Positions 36,966 through 49,817 of a stretch of 64,000 bases of DNA are shown here, in pieces. Source of the DNA: Erigeron canadensis (lineage: Eukaryota; Streptophyta; Magnoliopsida; Asterales; Asteraceae). The DNA lies in NCBI RefSeq assembly GCF_010389155.1, contig NC_057761.1, positions 58,898,587-58,962,586 of the forward strand, given 5' to 3'. The notes under the pieces were generated by a model that was not told the DNA's origin, made no database searches, and saw nothing but the letters and a program-made list of their open reading frames with translations. How positions within the stretch are numbered: position 1 is the stretch's first letter; each line of letters starts with the position of its first letter. The position numbers were made by a program, and so were the translations under genes.

Positions 36966-39865
36966 TGTTAGAGCACATAAAGTGCACAATTTGTTGTCCG
37001 ATGCAATAATTCTAAAAGGCTGAGAAATTTGTACAATTATGCTTACGAAGTTTAAGTTCGTAAGAACTATTAACTTCGTACATATATGCCTTACGAAGAT
37101 TAAGTTCGTAAGAACTATTAAATTAGTAAGGCCCAGCCCGTTTGTACGAATTTGACAGCCCAGTCCGTTTGTTCAGCCTATAAATATAAGTCTTAGGTCA
37201 CGAATTTAGGTTGATGATTTTAGTTGCAACATAGAGTCATTCACTAGGTTCTGGAGGTAGAGATCTATACCTCGAGATACCGCCCAAACTATCACGATTC
37301 GTCTCAATGATTGTAATCCGTAATCATTGTAGATGTTTTTCATACGGATTCACCTTGTAATCATATGATTAATGATAGTATTTTCGTGTTTATCTCCTGT
37401 TTTTATTATCTTTGTGTGTGTTTATCATGATAATCATTAATTAACCCTAAAGACGATCATAGACGGATTCCGCACATCTATGATTGTATAGATCTCGTGT
37501 TAATTGATCCGGGAACGTGCTTAAACACGTTTTCCAACATGAATAAAGGTTCTTCGCTTGTTCGTCGTGTTGATCTTCTGGAGACTCAGGTTCGTACTTT
37601 GGAGTCTGATCTCACCGATACCCGAGCAGCCTTGATTTTTTTGATCAACTGGGTCAAGAATCAAGGGGGAGAAGTTCCTGAAGAGATTTGTAGATTGTCA
37701 GCGGTTCAACCAAGACGTCAGAATGACGATGATGATGCTGATAATGCTGGTGATAGGAATGATTCTCGCCCAGTTGAAGACAAAGGAAAAGGTGTAGAGA
37801 TTGAGGGGGAGACAGGAGGTGATACTTCTCATGCTGGTCCTTCTGGTGTTGGTGCTGGTTCTTCTGGTGTTCCTCGTGATTTAGGTTTCTGATTTTGATT
37901 ATGATAAAGATTATTTAGATAGAATGTATATTCGATTGTATGTAATAAGTTATGACATGTAAATGTAATCTATCTTATTTCAATACAATTACATTTCATC
38001 TTTATTATAATTATCATGTTTATTCTTTGTATTCTGGTGTTCATTTTGTGTAAATCTTAATAGATGATCCAGATTATACAGATTTATTCTTTGATGGTGA
38101 TGAGCTCGAGGAAGGTGAATTTGTTCCTGAACCAAACCTAAACATATTCAAGAAGCCTTATGGGTTTGATGAAGTTTGGGACTCAATTCCTGAAGATCCA
38201 TCGATTGAAGAAAGTAGGGTGTTAGATCTGAAGAGATCAGATGTTCGGGAAAGAATGGTTCAAGTTCCATTCAGTAGCCAAACTCAAGTTTTACACTTTG
38301 TTGTATATGCTAAGAATGGTGATGCATTGATTCCTTCTGATTATGAGATTAACTTGACAAGACCATTCAGTCAAAATGATTTTCCAGTTCCTCTCAGAGA
38401 TGATGATCCATTACATGTGGTTGATTGACATGTGCCCGAAAGAAGAATTAATGAATGGATAGTCGATAGGGAAACTTGGAAACCAAATTTGTATTGGACT
38501 CATATCTCAGACAAAGATGCTGCAAAGTACAAGACAATCATCTGGAGTTGGTTTTATGATGATGAACTGAAGCTGTTTGTTCTTAAAAGACTAGAAGGTT
38601 GTCAGTACTTAGCTTGGTGTAAGAGACATTTCAGGAGTTTATGTAAAGAAGACTTACATGAACTTGGAAATAATTGGATTATCAATCCAAGTGATGATGG
38701 TTTAGCTGATGTTGTCGGTAAGTATCTTCGTAATGATTTTTGGTTGAGAAAGAACATGAAAGATTCAGACAAACCACAGTTTAAGATTGAACCAAGACCG
38801 AAGAAAAGAGTGGTCAAGCCAGATAAAACTGTTGAGTATGTTCAACATGACGTCAAGTGTATGATCAAAGTCCCTGCCAAGAAATGGGCACAAGACGTCT
38901 TGGAAAAGATGGATAATTGGGAAATTGATCGAAACTCTGGTGAAGCAAAGATGTATGCAGACTCGAAGAAGAAGATTTTGTTGAGAAGAGTATATGATCC
39001 GATGCAGTTGGTGAACTTCTCAAGAAATGATTTAAGGAAGTTATACGATACAGAATGTTCATTCTTGCCATTTTGGAAGCATGAAGAAAGCCGTTATCGT
39101 AAGATTCTTCAACTTTGCTTACATGAAGATATCCATGCAAATAGCAGAAGATTGTTATTTGATGGATGACCAGATTTTGAAGACTGAAGAAATCGAAGGT
39201 GCTGCTGTCAAGGGGGAGTTTGTTGATGCACGTTGATGTGACAACAGCAACTTAGATTTGATCTGTCTTTTAGATTAAGACATTATGTTACTTTATGTCG
39301 TATCTATATATATGTAATTGATAGATTATGGACTTTATGTTTTGGTAATGATCGATTACATGTTTTGGTGTTATATATATGTGTGTTATGTATGATGTTT
39401 GTTGTGTGTTATACAAGTACAAACATAATATGTGTTAGGATTCCTTGTTGATGAAACATTTAGGAATATAACCAAGTCTTACATCTAACGAAGATAAGGA
39501 ATATCTTCGTTAGAGGCAAACGAAGATAAACCTCGTTTGGTACAAACGAAGATTAACTTCGTTACATGGGCTGGATTGCTAAGTTCGTAAGAACAAAGCC
39601 CAGCAAGCCCAGTTTCGATCTGAAACATATATATACGAATGAATACCCTAAAATGAGTATCACATTCGACATACACATACACCAGGTGGCTAAGTTCGTT
39701 CTATAGCTTATAGAAACGAATATAGCATCATACGGCTGATTATTTACTTGATAATTAGCGATATACACGATAACTAATCAAACTAGTTATCTCGTGAGGA
39801 TTCCGCACTCACGACATAACAATAGACGATCTCGAGAGCGATCTGTAGCTATCGAGGGACTCACA
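36966..39865 (+). mobile_element. Non-autonomous LTR-type element with a novel ORF
   Basis: Begins TGTTAGAGCACATAAAG and ends GGGACTCACA. The candidate 5-bp TSD AAAAC is present on both sides (36961-36965 and 39866-39870). CAAGGGGGAGTT just before TGTTGATGCACG at 39221 is a good polypurine tract and 3' LTR start, giving a 3' LTR of about 645 bp. The 5' terminal region (36966 to roughly 37500) is similar in style, with CTTACGAAG/TTAAGTTCGTAAG palindromes, a CCCAGCCCG tract, CCTATAAATATA and GGATTCCGCAC, but much diverged from the 3' one, so the 5' LTR end and primer site are unresolved. No zinc knuckle, protease, integrase or RT is present. Related to Copia by the purine tract, but that is weak. 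Confidence 0.6.
37539..39169 (+). pseudogene. Spliced ORF of unknown family in the LTR-type element (one in-frame stop)
   Basis: Exon 1 37539-37884 from ATG (MNKGSSLVRRVDLLETQVR) is followed by a 179-bp GT...AG intron (37885-38063) and exon 2 38064-39169; the frame is kept (phase 1, Asp codon across the junction). Total 484 codons including the final stop. The frame is open except for TGA at 38426-38428, after which similar sequence continues in the same frame. Residues about 4-42 form a probable coiled coil, then an Asp/Gly/Ser-rich linker, an acidic segment (DPDYTDLFFDGDELEEGEF), then a compact C-terminal region rich in Trp and Lys (RINEWIVDRETWKPNLYW, FVLKRLEGCQYLAWCKRHF, LHELGNNWIINPSDDG, LCLHEDIHANSRRLLFDG). 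I do not recognise it. It could be a divergent gag or a captured host gene. Confidence 0.6.
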
Positions 39866-39977
39866 AAAACAGAGGTGTCAAAAATGTGATCGTGGTTAAA
39901 AAGGGTCGGATTGACCTGTTAATAAACAATCGATATATTAAATGCAATATGTTACTTTTTATCGAGTGAAAAGTAGT

Positions 39978-40441
39978 TATTGACTATATTAGTAAATTTA
40001 ATAATTAGTAATATTATATTAAATAATTATAACTTAGGAATTACTTGTTAGTCAAGGTTTTTTAGTTTCCTAAATGTCATCACATGGGTCGGTTGTTAAG
40101 TCGACGAAAACAATTGTTAGGGATTTTCCATTAGTATAAATAGAGGATGTGATGCCATGTATAGCTATCTCAAAACGAATAATACTTGTTCAATAAAAGA
40201 GTTTTATTCGACCATATATCTCTTCCGTTTCTTTTCGATTTCTCTCCGTCTTTTATTACAATAAGTGTGTTAATTTTTCATTATAGTCAATTGTTGTTGC
40301 TGTTCTGTTTCTTATTCAAATAATATTGCTGCTCTGTTTTTATTCTATTCGAATATTAGTAAGGTTCCAGTGGGTAGTCTTAGCCTTAGGCTGGGATAAA
40401 TCAGCTTAAGGTATTGTGTTATTCACGCGTTTTGTCTAACA
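39978..40441 (+). repeat. Copia-2 5' LTR
   Basis: TATTGACTATATTAG ... TTTTGTCTAACA; contains a TATA-like AGTATAAATAGAGG at about 40132. Pairs with 51524-51988. Confidence 0.93.
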
Positions 40442-40468
40442 AGTGGCATCAGAGCCAGGTTATCGTCA

Positions 40469-43400
40469 ATGGGAAACACACGGTTCGAGGTTGAAAAGTT
40501 TGATGGGAAGAATGATTTTGGGCTATGGAGGGTGAAGATGCGAGCTATGCTTGTTCAACAAGGTGTCGCAGATGCCCTGGAAGGAGAGAATAAATTACCA
40601 GAGGGTTTGTCAGCCAAGGAGAAGTCAGACATGATGGTGAAAGCTCACAGTACAATTATTCTTTGTCTTGGTCGCGAGGTCACAAAGGAGACGACGGCTG
40701 CAGGTATATGGGCGAAGTTGGAAAGCTTGTATATGACGAAGTCCTTGGCAAACCGTCTTTATCTGAAGAAAAGGTTGTACACGTTCTATATGAGCTCGAG
40801 TAAAAAGTTGAGTGATCATATAGACGAGTTCAACAAGCTGATTCTTGACTTGGAAAATATTGAGAGTAAGATTGAGGAGAAGGACCAAGCTCTTATCCTA
40901 CTCACCTCTTTGCCTCAATCCTACGACCACTTTGTTGACACGCTCTTATATGGGCGGGAGGAGCTATCTATGGAGGATGTTCTTGCGGCTTTAAATTCAA
41001 GGGAGCTGAAAAAGAGAGCCGATTCCAAGGAGGATAGTGGTGAAGGACTATTTGTTCGAGGCAGGTCAGAGCAACGTGATAGGAATCAATCTAGAAGCAA
41101 CTCAAGATCAAGGTCAAAAAAGAAGTTTGTGTTGAAGTGTTTCATATGCCACTCAGAAGGTCACCTAAAGCGAGACTGTCCACAGAGGAAGAAGAAGTCA
41201 GATGGTGCTGGAAAGAAGACTGAACACGGACAAAGTTCTAGTTCCGGTTCAGGGGATTATGACAGTGCTGATGTCTTGATGGTTATCGATAATGGTGCGA
41301 GAGTTGACTGGATTTTGGATTCAGGGTGTTCGTATCATATGACGCCTCAGAGAGATTATCTATTTGACTTCGAGGAGGCTTCTAATAGCGGCTCAGTTAT
41401 GCTAGGTGATGATCGACCATGCCCTATCTTAGGGTTTTGTAAGGTTCGAGTGGAGATGGAGGATGGCAAAACCTGTATTCTGGATAAGGTCAGGTATATT
41501 CCGAAACTGAAACGTAATTTGATTTCTCTTGGCACTCTTGAAAAGAGTGGTTACTCTATTAAATTACAAAACGACAAGTTGAAGTTGATTCAAGGTTCCT
41601 TGGTTGTTCTTACGGGAACAAGGCAAGATAATAATGTGTACACGCTGGATGGGAAGGTGGTTATTAATGATGCTAATGTTGGAGTTCAGGAGATCAACAA
41701 TTCTGCAGTTTTATGGCATAAACGACTAGGACATATTAGTGAAGCAGGGTTGATAGAGCTGAGCAAAAGAGAACTGTTGGGCAAGAAGAGTCTAGGGAAG
41801 CTGGATTTCTACGAAAATTGTGTATTGGGAAAGTCGACTAGGGTAAGATTTGGTCGAGGCCAACACACTACAGAAGGGAGTTTAGATTATCTTCATGCAG
41901 ATCTATGGGGGCCTGCTAAAGTTGAATCAAAAGGTGGTGCAAGGTATTTTCTGTCCATTGTTGATGATTATAACAGGAGGGTTTGGATCACAATTCTGAA
42001 ACATAAGCATGAGGCCTTTGAAAAATTCTGCGATTGGAAGACATTGGTGGAGAATCAAACAAGCCGGAAGATAAAAAAGCTCAAGACGGATAATGGTCTT
42101 GAATTTTGTAATAGAGAATTAAATGACTTGTGCAAAAAGAGTGGGATTGCTCGGCATTTGACTGTTGTAGGTACTCCACAACAGAATGGGTTAGCTGAGC
42201 GGATGAACCGCACTCTTATGAACAAGGTGAGATGTATGTTGATTGAGTCTGGATTACCGAAGATGTTTTGGGCAGAGGCAGTTACAACGGCAGCATATTT
42301 GATTAATATGTCGCCATCTTCAGCCATTGATCTACTTACGCCTATGGATATTTGGTCTGGGAGTGCACCAGACTATAATGTGTTGAAGGTGTTCGGTTGT
42401 GTTGCTTATTCACACATTGATGAAGGGAAGCTTGAACCCCGGGCAGAAAAGTGTATTTTTCTGGGTTATACTGAAGGTATCAAGTGTTATCGTCTATGGA
42501 GGTGTGCAGATGTTAAGCCCAAGGTAATAAACAGACGAAACGTGGTCTTTAATGAAGGTATGATGTACAAGGATACCTTGAAAGAAAAGGCAGTAGAGGG
42601 TACTCCAGATGGTGTTCAAATTGAGGTGGAGCTGGGCAGAGACAATCATAGAGTTGCTGAGAGTGAGGTTGAAGTTCACGGGGGCAATGATAATGATGAT
42701 GATGATGATGCTGTTGACAATGAGATTCCAGATAATCCACCAGTTCCGGGTTACAGTATTGCTAGAGATAGAGAAAGAAGGCAGCAAGTTAAACCAATCA
42801 GATTTAGAACTCAAAGTAACATTGCTGCTTATGCTTTCGCTGCTGCAGAAGAACTTGATACTCATGAGCCTCTAAGATTCCATGATGCGGTCACTTCAGT
42901 TGAAAAAGACAAATGGATTAAAGCTATGGAAGAGGAGATGAATTCTCTACGCGAGAATCACACTTGGAAATTAGTTACACCACCATGTGGTCAAAGGTTG
43001 GTGGGTTGCAAGTGGCTGTACAAGATCAAAGAGGGGATTGAAGGTGTTGAAAAACCAAGGTATAAAGCAAGGTTGGTAGCTCAAGGATTCACTCAACGTG
43101 CCGGGATCGACTATAATGAGGTATTTTCTCCTGTTGTTCGACATTGTTCTATTAGGGTTATACTCTCATTAACGGCTTGTAGAGATTATGAGTTGGAGCA
43201 GTTGGATGTTAAGACAGCATTTCTTCATGGAAGTCTTGATGAGGCTATATACATGAAGCAACCTCCTGGGTTTGAAGAAGACATCAACAAGGTGTGCTTG
43301 TTAAAAAGATCCTTATATGGTCTAAAGCAGTCTCCGAGGCAGTGGTACAAACGATTTGATGAGTACATGGTTAGTAATGGGTTTTGTAGGAGCAATTATG

Positions 43401-44429
43401 ATAATTGTGTATACTACAGGGAGTACAAGCCAGGGGAGCACATATATCTATTGTTGTATGTAGACGATATGTTAATTGCATGTCGGGACAAGGCTGAAAT
43501 TGATGGAACCAAGAGTTTGCTGAAGGCAGAGTTTGATATGAAAGAACTCGGGGCTGCTAAGAAAATCTTGGGTATGGAAATCATCAGAGATAGAGGCAAA
43601 AGAATACTAAAGTTGTCACAAAGCGGGTATGTTACTAACATACTGAATAATTTTGAAATTGCTAATGGAAAGTCGGTTATGACACCTTTAGGTCCACACT
43701 TCAAGTTATCAGCCAGAGACTGCCCAAATAATGATGTTGAAGTGGAGAAAATGAGTAAGGTACCTTACGCGAATGCTGTAGGAAGCTTGATGTATTTGAT
43801 GGTATGCACTAGACCGGATATAGCATATGCGGTTAGTATGGTCAGCAGGTATTTGGCAAATCCAGGTAAACGTCACTGGGAGGCGGTGAAGTGGATTTTG
43901 AGATACTTGAAAGGGACTACTGAAGTGGGTCTAGTGTATGGTGGAGATCAAGGGAAACACGTAGATGTGATCGGTTATGTGGATGCGGATTATGCAAAAG
44001 ATCTTGATAAAGGGAAGTCAATAACCGGGTACGTGTTCATGATTCAAGGGTGTGTGGTTAGTTCGAGAGCCACACTACAGCACATAGTGGCGTTGTCAAC
44101 AACGGAAGCTGAGTACATGGCACTTACTAAAGGAGAGTTTATGGTTGAAAGGTTTTTTGTTGGAATTTGGGGTGGAGCTGAGATTAGTAGCAGTGAATTG
44201 TGATAACCAAGGTGCAATTCAACTCTTGAAAAATCAAGTGTTTCATGAGAGGACAAAGCATATCAATGTAAGACTACATTTCATTAGAGAGATCATAGAG
44301 TCTAAAGAAGTGGAGGTGGTGAAAGTTGCTACAGAAGATAACGCTGCTGATTACTTGACTAAAGTTGTGCCAGGGTCCAAGTTTTTGCATTGTTTGAAGA
44401 TGCTTGGCATTGGAATGTTGGAAAAATAA
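40469..44429 (+). pseudogene. Copia-2 gag-pol polyprotein (TNT1-94-like), one frameshift
   Basis: One frame runs 40469-44203 (1244 residues) from MGNTRFEVEKFDGKNDFGLW. Domains in order: gag; zinc knuckle CFICHSEGHLKRDC; protease WILDSGCSYHM; pre-integrase WHKRLGHISEAGLIEL; integrase (LHADLWGP, VDDYNRRV, NGLAERMNRT); RT with QLDVKTAFLHG and LLYVDDML; RNase H (GYVDADYA, TTEAEYMAL). Near 44130-44165 the frame shifts, and the RNase H tail (VAVNCDNQGAIQLLKNQ, ADYLTKVVPG) is in another frame to 44429; the last few codons are already in the Copia-3 LTR. Apart from this break it is unusually complete. It has the length of a normal Copia polyprotein. Confidence 0.92.
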
Positions 44430-44875
44430 TGATTCGTATTATAAATATAATGAGAACATGATTAAGATTACTAACCTGAAGATCCTGAGGAACCTGTTAG
44501 TTGATTCAGCATTCTTGCCATTGAGATTGGTTCCCAAATTAAGGTGATTATAGGTTAGATGGGGAAGAAGATAAGAGAGAAAATACACACACAATTAGAG
44601 AGGGGGCCGAAATTATTAGTGAGGATTAGTCACTAATGACTTGATTATGTTATATTTATATATATAACATTTATACTTAGCCCCCTTGGTGTTTTGTGTA
44701 ATGTGTATTATAAGTCTCTTTTAATTCTAATCACCTAATGGGAAACCCTATATTATGTCATTAATGGTAAATACGCCCATCGTATATTTACCGACATAAG
44801 GATTTCAATTATTCGTCAATTATCATATCGGACTGATATATGATCGGTGAAGGTCACAACTACGTGAGTCCAACA
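44416..44875 (-). repeat. Copia-3 LTR (3' in element sense)
   Basis: TGTTGGAAAAATAATG ... GTGAGTCCAACA, paired with 51022-51481. Confidence 0.95.
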
Positions 44876-45199
44876 TTCTCCCACTTGACCAAGCGATCAT
44901 TTATCTATGAGTATCACAGTTAATCCTACCGGGATAATACTCATTTTGTTTTAAACCGAAATCATAGCCAATAAGTACAGTCGTAGAGAAGAACATCAAC
45001 TCAGGACCCCCACTAGTCAAACTATGACTCAAATTTAAAACTAAATTAGCAATGATCAATTGACTAAGACAAATTTTGTTACAATAATGTCTATACATCA
45101 TTATGCATGCTAAATGTAAATAATACACAAACAAAATCTGAATACAGAGGAAAACTTTATTACATTTAATAATAATGACCTAACAAGTACAATATGCTA

Positions 45200-48100
45200 T
45201 CAAATTAAATCTATTGTAAGCCCCATCTTCGACACGTATCCTACGAAGATATTAGGAGGAAGACCTTTGGTCATCGGATCCGCTAGCATATCATTTGTAC
45301 TTATGTACTCAATACAAAGAACATTTTCCTCAACCCGTTCGCGTACAAACAGATACTTTGTATCGAGGTATAGTCCAGCGCCAGTCGAACTATTACTGTT
45401 CGAGAAAGTTACGGCAGCTGAGTTATCACAGTAAAGCTTCAATGGTCTAGAAATAGAATTGACGATTTTAAGTCCACTGACAAGGTTCCTTAACAACATT
45501 CCATGACAAGTGGCATTGTAAACGACAATATATTCAGCCATCATGGTGGATGTTGCAGTCAGTTTCTGTTTATGACTCCGCCAAGAGATAGGTCCGTCAG
45601 CTAACATGAAAATATATCCAGAAGTAGATTTCTTATCTTCCTTGCTTTTAGCAAAATCGAAATCAGAATATCCTACTACTTCTAAGTCATCACTCCTTCT
45701 AAAAGTTAGTTTGTAGTCTTTGGTCCCTTGCAGATATCGTAGAACCTTTTTAGCCGCTTTCCAGTGTGCCAATCCAGGATTAGACAGATAACGTCCTAGC
45801 ATACCGGTGATGTAAGCGATATCTGGTCGAGTACAGACTTGAGCATACATAATGCTCCCAACTACTGATGCATAAGGTATCACCCTCATCTGCTCCTTTT
45901 CAATCTCAGTACTCGGGGTTTGGAAAGAACTGAATACGTCTCCTTTAACTACTGGAGCTACAGTGGGCGAGCAGTCCTGCATTTTATAGCGTTCCAGAAT
46001 ACGGTCAATATAGGCCCTTTGAGAAAGACCCAGAACACCATTACGCCTATCCCGGTGTATTTCGATACCTATGACATAAGAGGCCTCACCGAGATCTTTC
46101 ATGTCAAAATTCTGTGAAAGCATGCGCTTCGTTTCATGCAGCATATCCAAGTTGTTACTTGCAAGTAGGATGTCATCTACGTACAAAACGAGGATTATGA
46201 AGTTACTCCCACTGATCTTGAGATAGGTGCATTGATCCACTGGATTCTTTAAGAAATCTTGTCCTTTCATGACTTCATCGAACTTAAGGTACCATTGACG
46301 TAACGCTTGTTTCAACCCATATATGGACTTCTTCAACTTGCAGACCATGTGCTCTTTACCTTTTGGAATAAATCCTTCAGGCTGCCACATGTATACGTCT
46401 TCTTCCAAGTCTCCATTAAGAAAAGCGGTCTTGACATCCATTTGATGTAACTCAAGATCAAAATGAGCTACTAGTGCCATGACGATCCTTAGGGAATCTT
46501 TACGAGACACAGGAGAAAAGGTCTCTTGATAATCAATTCCAGCCTTTTGAGTATAGCCTTTTGCAACCAGTCTAGCCTTATAGCGTTCAACATTTCCATT
46601 CGGGTCTAGTTTGGTTTTGAAAACCCATTTACAACCTGTTGGTTTGGATCCTTCAGGAAGTTCAACCAAATCCCAAACGTCGTTATGTTTCATGGAATTA
46701 AGCTCCTCAATCATGGCGTCATTCCATTTAGAGGCTTGGTTACTATTAATGGCTTCTTGATAAGAGGTAGGATCAGTAAGCTTTCCAATGTCCTCATCTT
46801 CAGCTAAGAAGGTGACATAATCATCAAAATTTGTGGCCCTTCGTTGCCTGGATGATCTTCTAAGCTGAATTTCGGGTTCTGTAACGGAAGGTCCTTCATC
46901 ATTCGCAGCATCAGCATTATGATTAGGAGGAGGATTCTGATTAGGAGAAGGATGATCATTGATATTAGCAGCGTTGTGATTAGGAGAAGGTTGATCAGTG
47001 GTTTGAGCAGCGTTGGGTACAAGAGGAATTATAGGAGGACTAATAACCGACGAGTGGTTTCCCCCCGCATCTTGTACATCATGCAAATCCAAGTTATGAT
47101 TTGTCGTGCTCCCACTGATCTCTGAGTTCTCTAGAAAAGTGGCATGCTGCGTGTCAGTGATGGAAGTAGTATGGGTAGGACAGTAAAACCGATAACCTTT
47201 TGAATTATCTGGATAACCAACAAAGAAACATGTAATGGTTTTAGGATCCAGTTTCTTTAGGTTTGGGTTATAGATTTTAGCTTCGGCAGGACAGCCCCAT
47301 ACTTTCATATATGCTAGACTTGGTTTCTTACCTGTCCAAATCTCATGAGGAGTTTTAGGGACAGATTTGGATGGAACCCTATTGAGTATATGAACGGCTG
47401 TTTTTAAGGCCTCAGTCCAAAGGAAATTAGGTAAGTTGGTGTTGGCAAGCATACTTCTTACCATGTCCATTAAGGTTCGGTTTCTCCTTTCAGCAACACC
47501 ATTTTGTTGAGGAGAACCAGACATGGTGTATTGGTTAATAATGCCATGGTCTTTGCAATAATTATGGAAAGGACCAGGAGCTTGACCAATGTCAGTATGT
47601 CTGCCATAATATTCACCTCCCCTATCTGATCTTACAACTTTTATCTTACAATCAAGTTGGTTTTCAACCATAGTTTTATAATCAATAAAAGTTTGCAAGG
47701 ACTCAGATTTTTCCTTAATTAAATACAGGTGCATGTAACGCGAATAATCATCAATGAATGTAATAAATGATGTATGACCAGTAATTGATGTGGAATAAGG
47801 GCCACTAATGTCAGTATGAATTATTTCCAACAAGTTGGAACTCCTAGTGGCTCCTTTCTTGTTACCTTTAGCCATTTTGCCTTTAAGGCACTTAATACGC
47901 ACTTAATCACTGAAATCAAGAGAAGGTAAGATTCCATCTTTCACGAGTCGTTTCATGCGATCTTGTGAGATGTGGCCAAGACGTTTATGCCACAACATAG
48001 AGGAATTCTCCAATTTCTTGGGTGATTTTGTCTTTGTTTTAGTTACATCATCAACATTAAGAGACAACAAAGACTGGGAAAATTTATGATCTAGTTCTAA

Positions 48101-49267
48101 TTTATACAGTAATCCATCCAAAAAACCACGACCAAGCAATTCATTATTTAAAGTAATAGCAATCTTGCCGCTACCATGAATCATTACATAACCTTCAAGA
48201 TCAAGTTTACCAATAGATACAAGATTCCGAGTAATTCTCGGTACATATAAGGTATCTACTAGTCTAATAGTCTTTCCGGTACTCATATGTAAAATTAAAG
48301 TTCCCATGGCTTCGACATCTAAGAGATCACCACTTCCAACTCTAAGCTTTCTTTGGCCCTTTGGTAGCTTCCGGATTGTAAGGAATCCCTGCATTGAGTT
48401 GGTCACATGAACCATAGAACCAGAGTCACCCCACCATGCATTAATAGGTACATCAGTCATAAAAGAATCAAATATTGCATAAAGTACGTTACCTTTCTTA
48501 GCTAGCCATTCCTTGAATTTAGGGCAATTTTTCTGAGTGTGCCCATTTGCACGACAGAATTTACAATGAAGTTTGCCACTCAAGGGATTAGAGCTAGAAG
48601 CAACTGCACCAGGATTGGTCTTAGGGACTTTATTTGCATTCTTATTACCAGAATTACCAGATCTACCCTTCCTTTTCTTAGAATTAGCAGTGGTGGTAAG
48701 ATGAACAGACTCAGGCTGTGCCAGTTTGAGGCGTTCCTCCTCTTGCACACACATCGAAATTAGATCACTCGTTGACCACTTATCCTTCATAGCATTGTAA
48801 TTCACTTTGAAGGTGTCAAAACGAGCAGGTAAGGATGTCATGATGAAGTGCACAAGAAAGTTATCCGACACTTCCATTTCAAGGCTCTTAAGCTTATTAG
48901 CCATGTCAGTCATCTTCATGATGTGTTCACAAACACCACTGCTACCATCATATTTCAGAGTAAGCATTTGCAGCATCAAATTACTTGCCAGCGCCTTCGA
49001 TGATCCCTTGAAATGATCCTCTACAGATTTGAGGTATTCCTTCACCTTGTCAGAATCAGGAATTTCTCCTCGGATGCTGAGGTGGATTGTATTCTTGACC
49101 AGCATAAGTGATAAGCGATTCGCCTTTTCCCATCTATCATAAGCCGCCTTCTGCTCCCTAGTGGATTGCTCGGTAATGGCAGCAGGTTCATCCTGACGAA
49201 TGGCAAGGTCATAATCTAACATGCCTAGAGTCAGCATTAGTTGATCCTTCCAAGAAGCATAGTTCAC
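45200..49267 (-). pseudogene. Copia-3 gag-pol polyprotein with one internal stop
   Basis: The frame 49267-47903 carries gag (NYASWKDQLMLTLGMLDYDL), zinc knuckle CKFCRANGHTQKNC, protease WWGDSGSMVHV and pre-integrase WHKRLGHISQDRM. A single TGA at 47905-47903 separates it from the rest in the same frame (47902-45200): CLKGKMAKG, integrase ([27 protein letters not shown]), RT ([23 protein letters not shown]) and RNase H. RNase H looks damaged: the usual TxEAEY Glu is Met (TSTMMAEY) and the SDADF-type motif reads SDFDF. I find no in-frame ATG ahead of 49267; the first is at 49237, inside conserved gag sequence. CDNSAAV is retained. Confidence 0.9.
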
Positions 49268-49545
49268 GCCAGTGAGTGGCTCAATGCCAAAGTTAGGTAC
49301 TAACAGTGGAGATAAAGAGGATATGAATTTACGATACGAGTTAAAGAAGGTTATTTATAGTGACGTGATTAGCTGTGTAAAGCGGACTAAGTGAGGTCTC
49401 TTAGAGTAATGGAACTAAATTAAGTATGCCTAATGTTCCTAAAGTTATGAGACTGTGACCATTATATTAATGAAGCAAGTGATAAGTATGCTTATAGTAA
49501 ACACCAAAACCATAAGCTAAAATTAGGCTCCACTTAGATGTTACA

Positions 49546-49797
49546 TCACCTTTGGGCAGAAGTAACTAATATCTAAGCGAAAAACATGAGCTTTAGGTTC
49601 ATGCAACACAAAACTTATCTTTTGACCTTTGGACACAAAATTAAGCATCGTGTATATTATGCATGAAAAGTAGTTCCTTTTGCTACACATAACATATTAA
49701 ATCACCTTTGGGCAGAATTAAAATGTCAAGTGTTTATTATGCAAAAGGGAAAAGAAAAAACGCAACACGAGAATCATATTTGACCTTTGGGCACAAA
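49546..49797. repeat. Four spaced CCTTTGGGCA motifs in the Copia-3 leader
   Basis: TCACCTTTGGGCAGAA at 49546-49561 and 49702-49717 alternates with TTGACCTTTGGRCACAAA at 49622-49639 and 49780-49797. Start-to-start spacing is 76, 80 and 78 bp. The sequence between copies is not conserved. Confidence 0.75.
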
Positions 49798-49817
49798 CAA
49801 TGAAACCATGTGTTAGT

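Noticed and set aside
39876..39977. Possible fragment of another LTR left of Copia-2
   Set aside because: Its style (GACCTGTTAATAAACAATCGATATATTAAATG) recalls the Copia-1 LTR, but no end or second copy could be fixed.
42549..42865. Antisense His-rich frames in Copia-2
   Set aside because: Shadows of a GATGAT repeat in the polyprotein frame.
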